Source of the DNA: Candidatus Melainabacteria bacterium
GTDB taxonomy: Bacteria > Cyanobacteriota > Vampirovibrionia > LMEP-6097
Reading direction: 5' to 3'
DNA: 64,000 nt
NCBI GenBank assembly: GCA_005110385.1
Contig: DUDT01000004.1
Location: 1-64,000, forward strand
Program-made: the position numbers and the translations under genes
Notes under the pieces: generated by a model
Told to the model about the DNA's origin: nothing
The model's input: only the letters and a program-made list of their open reading frames with translations
The model's database searches: none
Shown here: piece after piece, positions 10,345 to 19,275 of the stretch
Layout of the letters: each line of letters begins with the position of its first letter
How positions within the stretch are numbered: position 1 is the first letter of the stretch

Positions 10345-13300
10345 TTAAGAGACTAAGTTTAGGTTAAGAAATTCAAGTATTTCATTCTGATAACTGTTAT
10401 AAGTTTCTAGATTTTCTTCTAAGTCTTTAATTTTTTTATTTAAACTACTTAAGTAATCATTCACATCAAGTTTCATGGAGGCTTGAGCTATTTTAAGAGC
10501 AAGTGCATCTAGTTTTGAGTTAATGATATAGAAGAAGTTTTCTAGCTCAGAAAAAATGAAGCGTTGCTTTTCAGAATAACGTGAAAACTTTGTTTTCAGT
10601 GATTCGTAATAGTTAGCTTTATTCAGAATGCTTAGGTTAAAGATTAGAATCTTAAAGAATGGATCACGGTTCTGCTTAAGTTCATCGAAGCGAAAACAAA
10701 TAATGCGGTAAAGTTCTTTAAAGTCTTTACTGTCAAGCTTTTGATCGCCATTTAAGTCAAAGATGCTTGCTGATTCACTTTCATGCTTAGGGTCAAATGT
10801 TTTGATAAAAGCAGTTTTAAAATCGCTTAAAAGTCTTTCGGCTTTTAGCTTATCGAATTTATACCCTTTATCACACACACCAAATAAATCTAAGGCTTCT
10901 TTTAGTTCACTTGAACCTCTGAGGAAATCATTAATTAAGCTAATTTTTTGAAACCATTTCTGCTCAAGTATCTGATAATCAAGGTTTTCAAAAATATAAC
11001 CTGTCCATTTATTGTGATTCGTCTCTTGTACTACTTTTTGTAGTTGATCACCTATCTGTAAAAGTCTTTGAGACTGTTCTTTTAAAAAATGAACGTCTTT
11101 ATCTTTAAGTTTATTTAAGTTATGATAAAGTCCACTGCGGACTCCCCACATTGAATAATACTGTTGCCTAGACAGTCTGTGTGCTCCAGAATTTTCGGTA
11201 GATAATGATTCTTGTTGTTTACAGTTGCTGATATTTAAATATAATGTCTCTATCAGTGAGCCTAAATTATCCATCGCTTGAATGTCTTGGAAACTACCGC
11301 CCCGAGCGAGAATTGCAAAAATATTACTTTCATTTTTGAAATTCTTGAAAAAACTTTTTTCTATTGCTTGCAGGTGACTTTCTTCACCTTTGTTAAAAGA
11401 ACTCAGTACTTGGATTAAGTTATATCTGCTTGAATTTAGTTTAGATAGATAAGTTAAACTCAGTAGAGCTGTTTTTAAATTTAATCTATTTGTAATTAGT
11501 AATTCTAGAAGTGAGTCGTCTGCTTTAGTAAAGCTTTCTGCAAGTTTTTGGGCCCATGTAAGATATCGATATTTTTGAAATGCTTCTACTTGTTTTATAG
11601 GCTTACTTGCTAGTTTGAAAAATTCATCGTGGTAGAAAAATTTCTCCCTAGTAACTTCCTGATAAAGACTCTGTGAATTTAGTCGATGTGATAAAAAGTA
11701 AATTTTTACTACTATCTCTCTGAGTTTTACGAGAGCACTATTTGTGCCGAAATTTTTTTCGTGTTGAATAAAAAATTCTGTTAATTGATCGATTGATTGC
11801 GAATTTTGCTTTGTTTTTTGTTCAAAGTATTCTTTAAAAGCTCTAATCATCAGCTTTTCACAGTCTTGTGCTTCAAATATGTTTTCCAAGAAGCTTTGAT
11901 TAAAGATTAATTTATGGTTTTCTTTTGAGTTGTCCGTTTCTTCGTTTAAGCTCAGTGGTCTATCAATGCTATTTAAATATATGGCGATGTATTGCTTCAA
12001 TCTTATTGGTTCAGTATCTGCTCCTAGGTTTAAAAAGGAATTTAACACCTTATCAAAGCTAATCTGCATATCCATTTTAGTAACTTGAAGGGTTAATTTT
12101 TCTAGTTCTTCTAGGTATGAACTGCTAATGCCGATATTCTGTAAAGCTTCTTTGATGATATTAGCATCTATATTTTTACTTAATGAACCAGAACCTTTAT
12201 GTAGTAAAACTAAAATCCTAATTAATTCACTTTCATCGATAGTAGAATTTCTGTCGAAATTAATAAATCTTTCTATGAGCTTTTGCTTGTTACTTACTTT
12301 GCGTAAGGCTTTCGTATATTTAGCGTTTTTGTCATTATAGAGGGCGGTAATGTTTTCTATGCTTTTAGTTTCAAGGAAATCGATGCGAATTTCAGTAAGA
12401 AAATTCTTCGGGTTTTCACGATGTAAAGGGTGATTATGAGAAGGTTTCCCGTTTTTAAACCAAGTATTTGCTTGTTCGATATCCAGCATTAATTTAGACT
12501 GCGTGACTTGATGTATTTCTTCTATATATTTTTTAGCGAGCCTGCCAGCCTCTGCTTGAGCACTGTAAAGCTGTGCTTGAAAGGAATCCGTGCCGAATTC
12601 TTGAATGGCTTTGGTGAGCATTCTATTTAAACGTATTTGCGACTCGAAGACTTTCTGATAGAGATTTATATGTTCTACGTTCATGCCTTCTTTTATCAAG
12701 GTGATAATTTTTTTAACTCTGTAGAGTTCTAGGACTGAGTTATTAGTCTCTGAGAAAGCTGCTCCTATAAAGCCACCTTCGACGTAAAGATTACCGGGCA
12801 TATGCTCTTTTGAGCTTTGGAAGTTTAATAAGATATTTTCTATCGCAGGTCTTAGATCCTGTAAGGTTTTTACTAAAATAGTTTTTTCCGAACTAGGTAG
12901 CTGGTAATAGATATAACTCACATCTGAATTTTCAAGAAAGCTTCTTTGCTCTAGTAGTAAGTGTTTTGAGCTAGAGCACACATCTAGCTGTGTTCTAACT
13001 TTTTTAAGAAAATTATCATACTCATCAAAGGATTCAAAGTCTGTGCCAAGTTTTCTTAGAGCTTCATTATGTATAACTAAGGCTGCTGCTGGGTGCAGTG
13101 GAATGTGCATGATATGTGGGGCTTCTGGCGTGTGTGTCGCATACCACTCACGAAGCTGTATGTAGACTTTTTCTATATGTTTGAGTGAATGTTCAATAAA
13201 ATCTAAAATTGATTTTAGTAGTTCATCTATAGAATCTAAATTAGAGATATTCTCTACTTGAAAAGCTTTAATTGAGAAATCAAATAAATTATTATTGATA

Positions 13301-13395
13301 TCTATTTGCTTAGAGTCATTCGAAATTATGAGTTCTTTAGCTTCAATCGTGATCTGCTCTAGGAGATCGTTAATCTTTTTATTAGCTCCAAACAT
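10345..13395 (-). CDS. Large helical protein with EF-hand-like loops (~1016 aa), unrecognised
   Basis: The ATG at 13395 has AAGAGG 9 nt upstream (13405-13410); in-frame ATG 13401 and a longer start at 13437 are possible but overlap the preceding gene more. Translation starts inside the last codons of the FliJ-like gene, so the two are probably translationally coupled. The protein is Lys/Glu/Leu-rich and predominantly helical. It holds two EF-hand-like loops: FDRNSTIDESEL in the first half and DLNGDQKLDSKDF in the last quarter. The second has Asp instead of Glu at loop position 12, which normally lowers calcium affinity. No signal peptide or membrane segment is seen. I do not recognise a family. 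Its position between a FliJ-like gene and EF-hand giant proteins suggests a role in the same export or surface system. Confidence 0.7.
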   Translation of the reverse strand: MFGANKKINDLLEQITIEAKELIISNDSKQIDINNNLFDFSIKAFQVENISNLDSIDELLKSILDFIEHSLKHIEKVYIQLREWYATHTPEAPHIMHIPLHPAAALVIHNEALRKLGTDFESFDEYDNFLKKVRTQLDVCSSSKHLLLEQRSFLENSDVSYIYYQLPSSEKTILVKTLQDLRPAIENILLNFQSSKEHMPGNLYVEGGFIGAAFSETNNSVLELYRVKKIITLIKEGMNVEHINLYQKVFESQIRLNRMLTKAIQEFGTDSFQAQLYSAQAEAGRLAKKYIEEIHQVTQSKLMLDIEQANTWFKNGKPSHNHPLHRENPKNFLTEIRIDFLETKSIENITALYNDKNAKYTKALRKVSNKQKLIERFINFDRNSTIDESELIRILVLLHKGSGSLSKNIDANIIKEALQNIGISSSYLEELEKLTLQVTKMDMQISFDKVLNSFLNLGADTEPIRLKQYIAIYLNSIDRPLSLNEETDNSKENHKLIFNQSFLENIFEAQDCEKLMIRAFKEYFEQKTKQNSQSIDQLTEFFIQHEKNFGTNSALVKLREIVVKIYFLSHRLNSQSLYQEVTREKFFYHDEFFKLASKPIKQVEAFQKYRYLTWAQKLAESFTKADDSLLELLITNRLNLKTALLSLTYLSKLNSSRYNLIQVLSSFNKGEESHLQAIEKSFFKNFKNESNIFAILARGGSFQDIQAMDNLGSLIETLYLNISNCKQQESLSTENSGAHRLSRQQYYSMWGVRSGLYHNLNKLKDKDVHFLKEQSQRLLQIGDQLQKVVQETNHNKWTGYIFENLDYQILEQKWFQKISLINDFLRGSSELKEALDLFGVCDKGYKFDKLKAERLLSDFKTAFIKTFDPKHESESASIFDLNGDQKLDSKDFKELYRIICFRFDELKQNRDPFFKILIFNLSILNKANYYESLKTKFSRYSEKQRFIFSELENFFYIINSKLDALALKIAQASMKLDVNDYLSSLNKKIKDLEENLETYNSYQNEILEFLNLNLVS

Positions 13396-13846
13396 CTTCA
13401 TCTGCCTCTTGCTGTGCTTTGACCATGTCACTTGCAAATTTCAATGCTACTTTTTCATCTGTTTCTAGCTGTTCTTTGCGATTTTCTTCTCGATAATATT
13501 CTTCTGACTGCTTCTCTCTAAGCTTTTTTAGTGTTTCCACTTTCATTCTCATCTCGAAAAGCTCTTCTTGTTTGGCTTTTAAATTCTCTCTCAATTTCGC
13601 TAGTTTTTCATGTAATTTTTCAAATTCTTTTTCAAGCTTTTTTAAAATACGTAAATGCCCTTCTGCATATTGATAATTAGTTTCCATCATCTCATCTTGG
13701 GTACTTTTAATTTCTGCGTATTTTACTTTAATATCTAGTTTAGTTTTTTCAATATCTTTTTCAATAAGTTTGATTTCACCAATAAGTTCCTGAACGGCAT
13801 CTTCACGCATTTTAAGAATCTTGGCTAATTTAAATTTGAATACCAT
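13382..13846 (-). CDS. FliJ-like flagellar/type III export stalk protein
   Basis: This 154-aa protein is almost entirely coiled coil and very charged. The N-terminus MVFKFKLAKILKMRED fits the FliJ start pattern (aromatic/basic, then a helix with L and R). The end has the FliJ signature region: KLREKQSEEYYREENRKEQ followed by LETDEKVALKFA. FliJ is the soluble stalk that links the FliI ATPase ring to the FlhA export gate in the flagellar type III secretion system; YscO/InvI play the same part in injectisomes. Length agrees with the family (about 140-150 aa). It is the first gene of a leftward operon, and its neighbours are not flagellar structural genes but EF-hand and DUF1521 proteins. A divergent promoter region separates it from the gene at 14052. 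Other coiled-coil families cannot be excluded without a profile search. Confidence 0.7.
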   Translation of the reverse strand: MVFKFKLAKILKMREDAVQELIGEIKLIEKDIEKTKLDIKVKYAEIKSTQDEMMETNYQYAEGHLRILKKLEKEFEKLHEKLAKLRENLKAKQEELFEMRMKVETLKKLREKQSEEYYREENRKEQLETDEKVALKFASDMVKAQQEADEDVWS

Positions 13847-13860
13847 GTATTACGTAATAC
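13847..13860. promoter_or_regulatory. Perfect 14-bp palindrome at the fliJ-like start codon
   Basis: GTATTACGTAATAC is a perfect palindrome that directly abuts the start codon of the FliJ-like gene (13846). It takes the place where a ribosome binding site would be expected, and no Shine-Dalgarno is visible. It could be an operator for the operon. No second copy was noticed in the window. Confidence 0.35.
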
Positions 13861-13956
13861 TCGCTAATCTTAAATTTCGTATTTAGGGGATGCTCGCAGA
13901 CAAAGGACCGCTTTAATAATTTGCCCAGATTTTAGAGACGAATCTTGGGATTCACT

Positions 13957-13982
13957 GAAAAATGCTTAGAGTAGCATTTTTC
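13957..13982. other. 10-bp hairpin in divergent intergenic region
   Basis: GAAAAATGCT and AGCATTTTTC form a perfect 10-bp stem around a 6-nt loop, between the divergent fliJ-like operon and the gene at 14052. It is not followed by a T-run on either strand, so it is not an obvious intrinsic terminator. It may lie in the 5' UTR of one of the two transcripts. Confidence 0.3.
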
Positions 13983-14051
13983 TGAAATAGACGATTTATT
14001 GTCAATATCTATTAAAAAAAAGCTTTATAACTGTAGATTAGGTGAGATAAT

Positions 14052-15209
14052 ATGGCATTAACTACATTAGAGAAAACTGATACTGCTGCCCAGGTTATTA
14101 GTGAATTCTCTAAAAAAAATGATACTAGAATCGGTAAGATTTTAAAGGATGCTGAACCCTCAGCTGTTGCGGCACAAATTACTGCTCCGCCAGATAAAGC
14201 GAGGTTAGATGAGTATCTCGCTACTATTGAAGAAGACCCTAAAGATCTTAGTGCTGAACAGAAAAATGCGATATGGCAGTCTGCTGTTATTCGCGAAGAA
14301 GCTGGTAAGCAGCTTAAACCAGAGGATGCTAAAGTTCAAGCTTCGGTTAAGGCTGATAGAGAGACAGTTGTAACTGAAGGAGAAGGTAAAGTCGCGGATC
14401 CAGATAAGCATATAGAAAATACGGATGCTGCTCGTGGTGAGCTACATACATATGTTCGAGATTTAGAGGCTAAAAAGCTTACGGGTAAAGCTTCGCCCGA
14501 AGAGATCGCAGAAATGAAATTGCTTAAAGAAGAAAGAGATAAGGCAGATACTAGTAAGGCCTTCATCTCTAGTAACGGTGCTGCGATAAGGATTAACGGC
14601 AGTGCGATAACGGAACTAACTGCTGTTGATACGGCTGATGAGAAATTAGATGGTAATTATCATGGTGTATACGATGATCAGGCAGCGGCTTATAAAGATT
14701 TTTCTGAGAGATGGAAAGCCTCCACTAATCAGGATTTTGCATTAAAAGAAAATCAGAGGCTAATCATGTATCGTCGTGGAGATTTATTAGCATATAGGTT
14801 AGTGGAATCGTCAGTCCCAAGTCGTTCCGATCAGCGTATTACGACTATTTCTGATGAAATTACTTTCGGTCCGAATAAAGAGATCCAAACTGATGCGAAG
14901 CAGAAGGATAAAGAATATATGGAAAGTACATTAAACAGGCAGGGAGACTCACAGCTTAAAGATTTACCGAAAAAGGGTGATTATCAAGAGCCGAAGATAG
15001 GTTTCGTCGCTTATGGTCAGCCAACTGATGCGACTAAGCTAGAAGCTAATTCACCAGCACAGGATGCAAATAAAAAATCAGAGAGATATTTAGTAGATTT
15101 TTCTATTGCAGACCAAAAAGATAACTGGTTTAAAATTCTTTTAGGAACGGCTTCTGAGGATAAAGATTCAGATAATGATGGCGTGCCAGATGTAATTGAT
15201 TTAAGCTAG
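14052..15209 (+). CDS. 385-aa protein with C-terminal thrombospondin-3-like calcium motif
   Basis: The start at 14052 follows a good ribosome binding site (AGGTGAG, 6 nt upstream). The protein is acidic and hydrophilic, Lys/Glu/Asp/Ala-rich, with no signal peptide, no membrane helix and no cysteine. The last residues, DKDSDNDGVPDVIDLS, match the calcium-binding DxDxDGxxDxxD pattern of thrombospondin type 3 repeats, also common near the C-termini of bacterial surface proteins. A segment near residues 180-270 (NGAAIRINGSAITEL..., MYRRGDLLAYRL) looks folded, while the N-terminal third is probably extended helix. I do not recognise a family. It is divergent from the EF-hand/FliJ-like operon and shares its calcium-binding theme, so a linked function such as another exported protein is plausible but unproven. 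Confidence 0.65.
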   Translation: MALTTLEKTDTAAQVISEFSKKNDTRIGKILKDAEPSAVAAQITAPPDKARLDEYLATIEEDPKDLSAEQKNAIWQSAVIREEAGKQLKPEDAKVQASVKADRETVVTEGEGKVADPDKHIENTDAARGELHTYVRDLEAKKLTGKASPEEIAEMKLLKEERDKADTSKAFISSNGAAIRINGSAITELTAVDTADEKLDGNYHGVYDDQAAAYKDFSERWKASTNQDFALKENQRLIMYRRGDLLAYRLVESSVPSRSDQRITTISDEITFGPNKEIQTDAKQKDKEYMESTLNRQGDSQLKDLPKKGDYQEPKIGFVAYGQPTDATKLEANSPAQDANKKSERYLVDFSIADQKDNWFKILLGTASEDKDSDNDGVPDVIDLS

Positions 15210-15285
15210 TAGAGCTTGCATTAAGATATAGAAATTTAAGTTAGAGACCTATAAAAAGGCTTTTAAAAATATTTTCCTTTAACCT

Positions 15286-15417
15286 CTAAGCTCTATTACT
15301 CTTAGCCTGTGCGATAGAAGTAATAGTAGGAGTTTTTATAGCATGCGGTCTCATAGCTGAATTAATCGCTGGATTTATCCCAGCCTCTTCTCTCTTTAAT
15401 TTAAAATGATTTTTCAT
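15286..15417 (-). CDS. Possible small protein (43 aa)
   Basis: ATG 15417 to TAG 15286 on the minus strand gives a basic 43-aa peptide beginning MKNHFKLKREEAG. A strong ribosome binding site (AGAGGAC) lies 4 nt before the ATG, which is the main reason to list it. The peptide has no recognisable motif and is mostly polar. It occupies the otherwise gene-free stretch between the 385-aa gene and pilC, together with the palindromic element at 15483-15607. It could equally be chance. Confidence 0.3.
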   Translation of the reverse strand: MKNHFKLKREEAGINPAINSAMRPHAIKTPTITSIAQAKSNRA

Positions 15418-15482
15418 AAAGTCCTCTATATAAAGCTTTTCCAAGGATTTATTTTACAGTAAATAAATCTATTTTTTACTGT

Positions 15483-15607
15483 AAGAGACCACTGTACAAC
15501 GTGCAGTTTCAAGGCTGAGGAGGACGAATGACCGCAGTGTACTGGGAGTACATGAGGATCATGAGGACGACGAAAACGCAGAAAATGGAGTTGTGAAGTG
15601 GTCTCTA
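15483..15607. repeat. Palindromic repeat element, copy A (long form)
   Basis: The ends AGAGACCACTGTACAAC and GTTGTGAAGTGGTCTCT are inverted repeats (15 of 17 positions pair). The interior contains GAGGACGACGAAAACGCAGA, which recurs at 29.5, 33.9 and 34.6 kb. Copy A is about 125 nt and carries extra internal sequence that the 63-nt copy B lacks. Its right end overlaps the stop codon of pilC: the TAG of pilC is the first three bases of the TAGAGACC terminus read leftward. Confidence 0.75.
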
Positions 15608-16822
15608 ATTAATCTGATTAATAACATTAAATATAGGCAGATACATCGCCACAACTATAGCACCTACTATCGCACCGATAACGACTATAAAGACTGGCTC
15701 CATAAGAGCTGTTAGTGATTCTACGGAACTATCTACTTCGTCATCATAGAAATCAGCGATTTTATTTAGCATGTTTTCTAATTCACCAGCTTCTTCACCA
15801 ATAGCGACCATTTGTGTGACCATTGGTGGAAATACTTCTGATTTCTGCAGCTGATTACTGATAGGGCTTCCCTCTTCTATATCTTTTTTAACTTTTATTA
15901 AAACTGATTCGAGTAGGGCGTTATTAATGGAGCTGCGGGTTACATCAAGCGCTGTAGTTATAGGAACACCAGACTCGATAAGAGTTCCGAAGGTTCTGGA
16001 GAATCTTGCGATAGCGACTTTTTTTAAAATAGGACCGAAGATGGGAATCTTCAGTGAAAAAGTATCTATTTTTAAGCGTCCTTCCTCTGACTGATAGTAT
16101 GAGCGAGCATAGCTTACCGTAAACCAAATAAACGCAACGATAACCAAAATAAAAGGTGAACGTAAAACATTGCTTATATTAATGAGTAACTGCGTAAACG
16201 CTGGCAGCTCACCACCAGTGCTGGTAAATATAGCAGAGAACTTCGGTAATATAAATGTCAGCATAAACCAGACTACTAATAGAGAAATTACTAGAAGACT
16301 CGCGGGGTAAGTAAGTGCAGTCCTAACTTTATTACTTAATTTACTGCGGGATTCAAGAAAACCAGCGACTCTATTTAAAACTACATCTAAAACACCGCCA
16401 AGCTCTCCTGCTTTAACCATAGAGACGTAAAGTGAGTCGAAGGCTTCTGGGAATTTTTGCATGGATTCGGAGAGTGGAACACCCTGTTCTATATCTCTTT
16501 TTATTTCTTGTAATATCGCTTTTAGTTTAGGATTTTCTGTCTGCTGAATTAATACTGTAAGTACCCTTAATATGGCTATCCCAGCTTCTATCATCGCAGA
16601 AAACTGTCTTGAGAAGACCACCATGTCTTTTAGTCCTATTTTTTTGTCGAAAAAGCCTTCTAGAAATGGTAATAGTGATTGTTGTGAACTATTCTGTGAA
16701 ATTAGCCAGAGTCCTTGATTTCTTAGTTTATTTTTAAGAGCAGCTATATCTGCAGCTTCTAGCTCGCCCTTCGCGATTCTACCTTTAGAATCTCTTGCTG
16801 AGTATTTATAAGTTTTCACCAA
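15605..16822 (-). CDS. pilC: Type IV pilus / type II secretion inner-membrane platform protein PilC (GspF family)
   Basis: The 405-aa protein has the two T2SSF domains of PilC/GspF. The N-terminus MVKTYKYSARDSKGRIAKGE is typical. Domain 1 (about residues 65-190) includes FSRQFSAMIEAGI and GVPLSESM; domain 2 (about 270-390) includes FSRTFGTLIESGVPI and GEEAGELENML. Hydrophobic membrane segments lie near residues 170-195, 220-240 and 375-400. The protein forms the inner-membrane platform that works with the PilB/PilT ATPases in pilus extension and retraction, or in type II secretion. No other pilus gene is nearby, so this copy is unlinked. Its stop codon is supplied by the end of palindromic element A. 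It diverges from the acyl-CoA synthetase gene, with about 100 nt between them for both promoters. Confidence 0.92.
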   Translation of the reverse strand: MVKTYKYSARDSKGRIAKGELEAADIAALKNKLRNQGLWLISQNSSQQSLLPFLEGFFDKKIGLKDMVVFSRQFSAMIEAGIAILRVLTVLIQQTENPKLKAILQEIKRDIEQGVPLSESMQKFPEAFDSLYVSMVKAGELGGVLDVVLNRVAGFLESRSKLSNKVRTALTYPASLLVISLLVVWFMLTFILPKFSAIFTSTGGELPAFTQLLINISNVLRSPFILVIVAFIWFTVSYARSYYQSEEGRLKIDTFSLKIPIFGPILKKVAIARFSRTFGTLIESGVPITTALDVTRSSINNALLESVLIKVKKDIEEGSPISNQLQKSEVFPPMVTQMVAIGEEAGELENMLNKIADFYDDEVDSSVESLTALMEPVFIVVIGAIVGAIVVAMYLPIFNVINQIN

Positions 16823-16922
16823 TTTCTATACTAGCAGTCACTTGCCTTGAAAGTGAGGGGTGACTTGAATTTCTTTGATTATCGCCAAAAAATCATTTCT
16901 ATGGGTACAATTTAGCTAGATA

Positions 16923-18725
16923 ATGAAATATAAAAGCTTAGCTGAATTATTTCTAACTAAGGCTCAGAGATTCGGTGAGAAGGTTCTCGTTCGTTATTTT
17001 AAAAGACCTCAGCGTGAGCTTCAAGAGTTAACTTGGATAGAGATTTTAGAAAAGATTGAAAAAGTAAGTTTAGGGCTTGAAAGATTAGGTGCTAAGCCTA
17101 AAGAGAATATAGGACTTTTGTCTATAACTTGTCATGATTGGTTAGTTTGTGATTTTGCGATTCTATGTTTGGGTGCTTGTACTGTGCCTCTTTATCATAA
17201 TTCATCTGCAGAAACTATCGAACACATCACTATTCATGCTTCTTTGCGTTATGTCTTAGTGCGTAATAAGATTCAGCTACAGAAGCTTAGGGCTAATTTC
17301 CATAAATTCCCATTATTAGAATATGTCATCGTCATGGAAGATAAGGGAGATATTCCTAGAAATGAGCCTAAAATCATTACTCTTGAGGATGTTATTAGGA
17401 TAGGGGAGCAGGAAAAGAAAAAGCATCCAGATAAATTTCGTGAAAATATACAAGCTATTCAGCTAGATGATCTTGCGACGATAATTTATACATCTGGAAC
17501 TACTGGTGTGCCGAAAGGTGTTCCACTAACGCACAAAAACGTACTTATTGCGGCATTATCATTTTTTGAATATGTTCCTTTAGGTGAGCAGCATGTACAG
17601 CTTACTTTTTTACCTCTTGCACATGTATTTGAGCGAATCTGTGGTCAGATTTATGGTATAGATCAAGGTGTTATTTTCACTTACTGTGAACAACCAGAGC
17701 AGATTCCTTATTTACTTAAGAATGCTGATATCACAATGATGCTTGTTGTTCCGCGAATACTTGAAAAAATTTACGCTAAAGTCATGAACGAAATAGCTAA
17801 GCAGCCAGAGATGATGCGAAAGACTATCAGGACTGCTATTGATTTTGGAGTTGAGTTCCAGAAAAAGAAGGTAAATAAAAAGCCAGTCACATTTTTAGAA
17901 AATTTGGCTTACAGTGTCGCTAAATCCACTATTCTAAATAAAATTAAACAAAATATAGCTCCCAAATTAAGTATTTTTGTTACAGGTGGAGCGCCTCTTA
18001 GTTCTGAGATATCTTTTTTCTTTGAAGCACTTGGTATTACTGTTTTAGAAGGCTATGGCTTGACTGAAACTACTGCACCGCTCACCGTTAATCCTTTATT
18101 AGCAAATAAACCAGGGACTGTCGGGATTCCCTTTGGGCATTTTAAGGTTAAGATCGCTGATGATGGTGAAATAATCTGCCAAGGGGCAGCTCTGTTTCAA
18201 GGTTACTATAAGGATGAACAAGCCACCCATGAAGCGATAATCGATGGATGGTTTCATACTGGAGATCTTGGTGAATTTGATCAAGATGGATATTTAAAGA
18301 TAGTCGGTAGGAAAAAAGATTTATTGATTACTGCTGGGGGTAAAAATATTGCCCCATCCCATATTGAGCATAAGCTGATGCAGAGTGATTTTATAAATCA
18401 GATAGTGGTAGTAGGTGACAGGGAAAGATATTTAGCTGCTCTTATAGTTCCAGATAGGGACATGGTTTTTAAATGGGCTAAGGAGAATAATATTACTATC
18501 GATTTTACGAAGCCGCTTCAAGATTCTAATGAATTGATTCAGCAATTAGAGAAGGAAATTTATAAGTTTGGTGCTGAGCTTGCTAGCTATGAATCTGTGA
18601 AAAAATTTGCTTTATTGGATCATGAATTAACTATAGATAGTGGGGAGCTTACGCCTACTCTTAAAGTTAAGCGTAAATTCGTGATGGAAAAATATGCAGA
18701 TGAAATAAGAGAATTATTTTTATAA
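16923..18725 (+). CDS. Long-chain acyl-CoA synthetase (AMP-forming, FadD15-like)
   Basis: This 600-aa enzyme carries all core motifs of the ANL superfamily. The phosphate-binding loop IIYTSGTTGVPKG lies near residue 190, GYGLTETTAP near 376, the GWFHTGDLG motif near 442, and KKDLLITAGGKNIAPSHIE follows before the catalytic-lysine domain. Length and the C-terminal pattern match FadD15-type long-chain acyl-CoA or acyl-ACP synthetases, which activate free fatty acids with ATP and CoA, usually at the membrane, for lipid recycling. Cyanobacterial-lineage homologues act on acyl-ACP, so the exact acceptor is uncertain. It is transcribed alone, divergent from pilC and convergent with the PDZ gene 36 nt downstream. 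A TATAAT-like TACAAT lies about 15 nt before the ATG. Confidence 0.93.
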   Translation: MKYKSLAELFLTKAQRFGEKVLVRYFKRPQRELQELTWIEILEKIEKVSLGLERLGAKPKENIGLLSITCHDWLVCDFAILCLGACTVPLYHNSSAETIEHITIHASLRYVLVRNKIQLQKLRANFHKFPLLEYVIVMEDKGDIPRNEPKIITLEDVIRIGEQEKKKHPDKFRENIQAIQLDDLATIIYTSGTTGVPKGVPLTHKNVLIAALSFFEYVPLGEQHVQLTFLPLAHVFERICGQIYGIDQGVIFTYCEQPEQIPYLLKNADITMMLVVPRILEKIYAKVMNEIAKQPEMMRKTIRTAIDFGVEFQKKKVNKKPVTFLENLAYSVAKSTILNKIKQNIAPKLSIFVTGGAPLSSEISFFFEALGITVLEGYGLTETTAPLTVNPLLANKPGTVGIPFGHFKVKIADDGEIICQGAALFQGYYKDEQATHEAIIDGWFHTGDLGEFDQDGYLKIVGRKKDLLITAGGKNIAPSHIEHKLMQSDFINQIVVVGDRERYLAALIVPDRDMVFKWAKENNITIDFTKPLQDSNELIQQLEKEIYKFGAELASYESVKKFALLDHELTIDSGELTPTLKVKRKFVMEKYADEIRELFL

Positions 18726-18761
18726 CAGTTTATTATAAAGGCTTTAATTGAGTAACCCTTT

Positions 18762-19244
18762 TCATAAGCCATATTTATAAATTTTAAAAATATTATCTGA
18801 ATTTAATTCATTCATATCCATGCGTACTAAGCGGGCTTGATAAGGTCTACATTGAGCCGTGCAGCGTAGCATGCTTAAGGTGACGGGGCTTCCTGGTAAG
18901 CCATCTATAAGGCTAAAGACATGGTCTGCATCATAAGGCATGACATTAATACCATCTACTGCGATAATCTGATCCCCGACTTGTATTCCCGCCCGCTCTG
19001 CGGGCGTGTTTGGGTAAACGCTGATGACGACACTGTTTTTATTTTTTTGATGTAAGTATTTTACACCTAGAATTCCACGGTTCGATTTTTCATAAGTAGC
19101 TGTTTCGGAGTCTGCATAAAGTCTGTAAGATTCTGCTTGGACTGCTGTGAATATCAGAATACTAAAGGTTAAAGCCGACAGTAGATTCAAGGCAAAAGGG
19201 AGCCTAGTCCAAGGTATTATGAATTTAAAATTATCACTTGGCAT
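18762..19244 (-). CDS. Exported or membrane-anchored PDZ-domain protein
   Basis: The 160-aa protein starts with a polar stretch followed by a hydrophobic segment (about residues 14-36, ALNLLSALTFSILIFTAVQA) that can act as signal peptide or anchor. Residues ~58-125 form one PDZ domain with the classical NTPAERAGIQVGDQIIAVDG core. There is no protease domain, so it is not an HtrA or CtpA protease. Stand-alone periplasmic PDZ proteins usually bind C-termini of partner proteins or act in secretion; no specific partner can be deduced. It is followed by, and probably co-transcribed with, nothing obvious; nrdR lies 31 nt upstream on the same strand, so it may be the tail of the 21.3-18.8 kb leftward gene string. 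Confidence 0.75.
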   Translation of the reverse strand: MPSDNFKFIIPWTRLPFALNLLSALTFSILIFTAVQAESYRLYADSETATYEKSNRGILGVKYLHQKNKNSVVISVYPNTPAERAGIQVGDQIIAVDGINVMPYDADHVFSLIDGLPGSPVTLSMLRCTAQCRPYQARLVRMDMNELNSDNIFKIYKYGL

Positions 19245-19275
19245 CTGATAATATTTTTATACCTCGAAATGGTCT

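Noticed and set aside
13957-13982. Hairpin as an intrinsic terminator
   Set aside because: It lies between divergent genes and lacks a following T-run on either strand.
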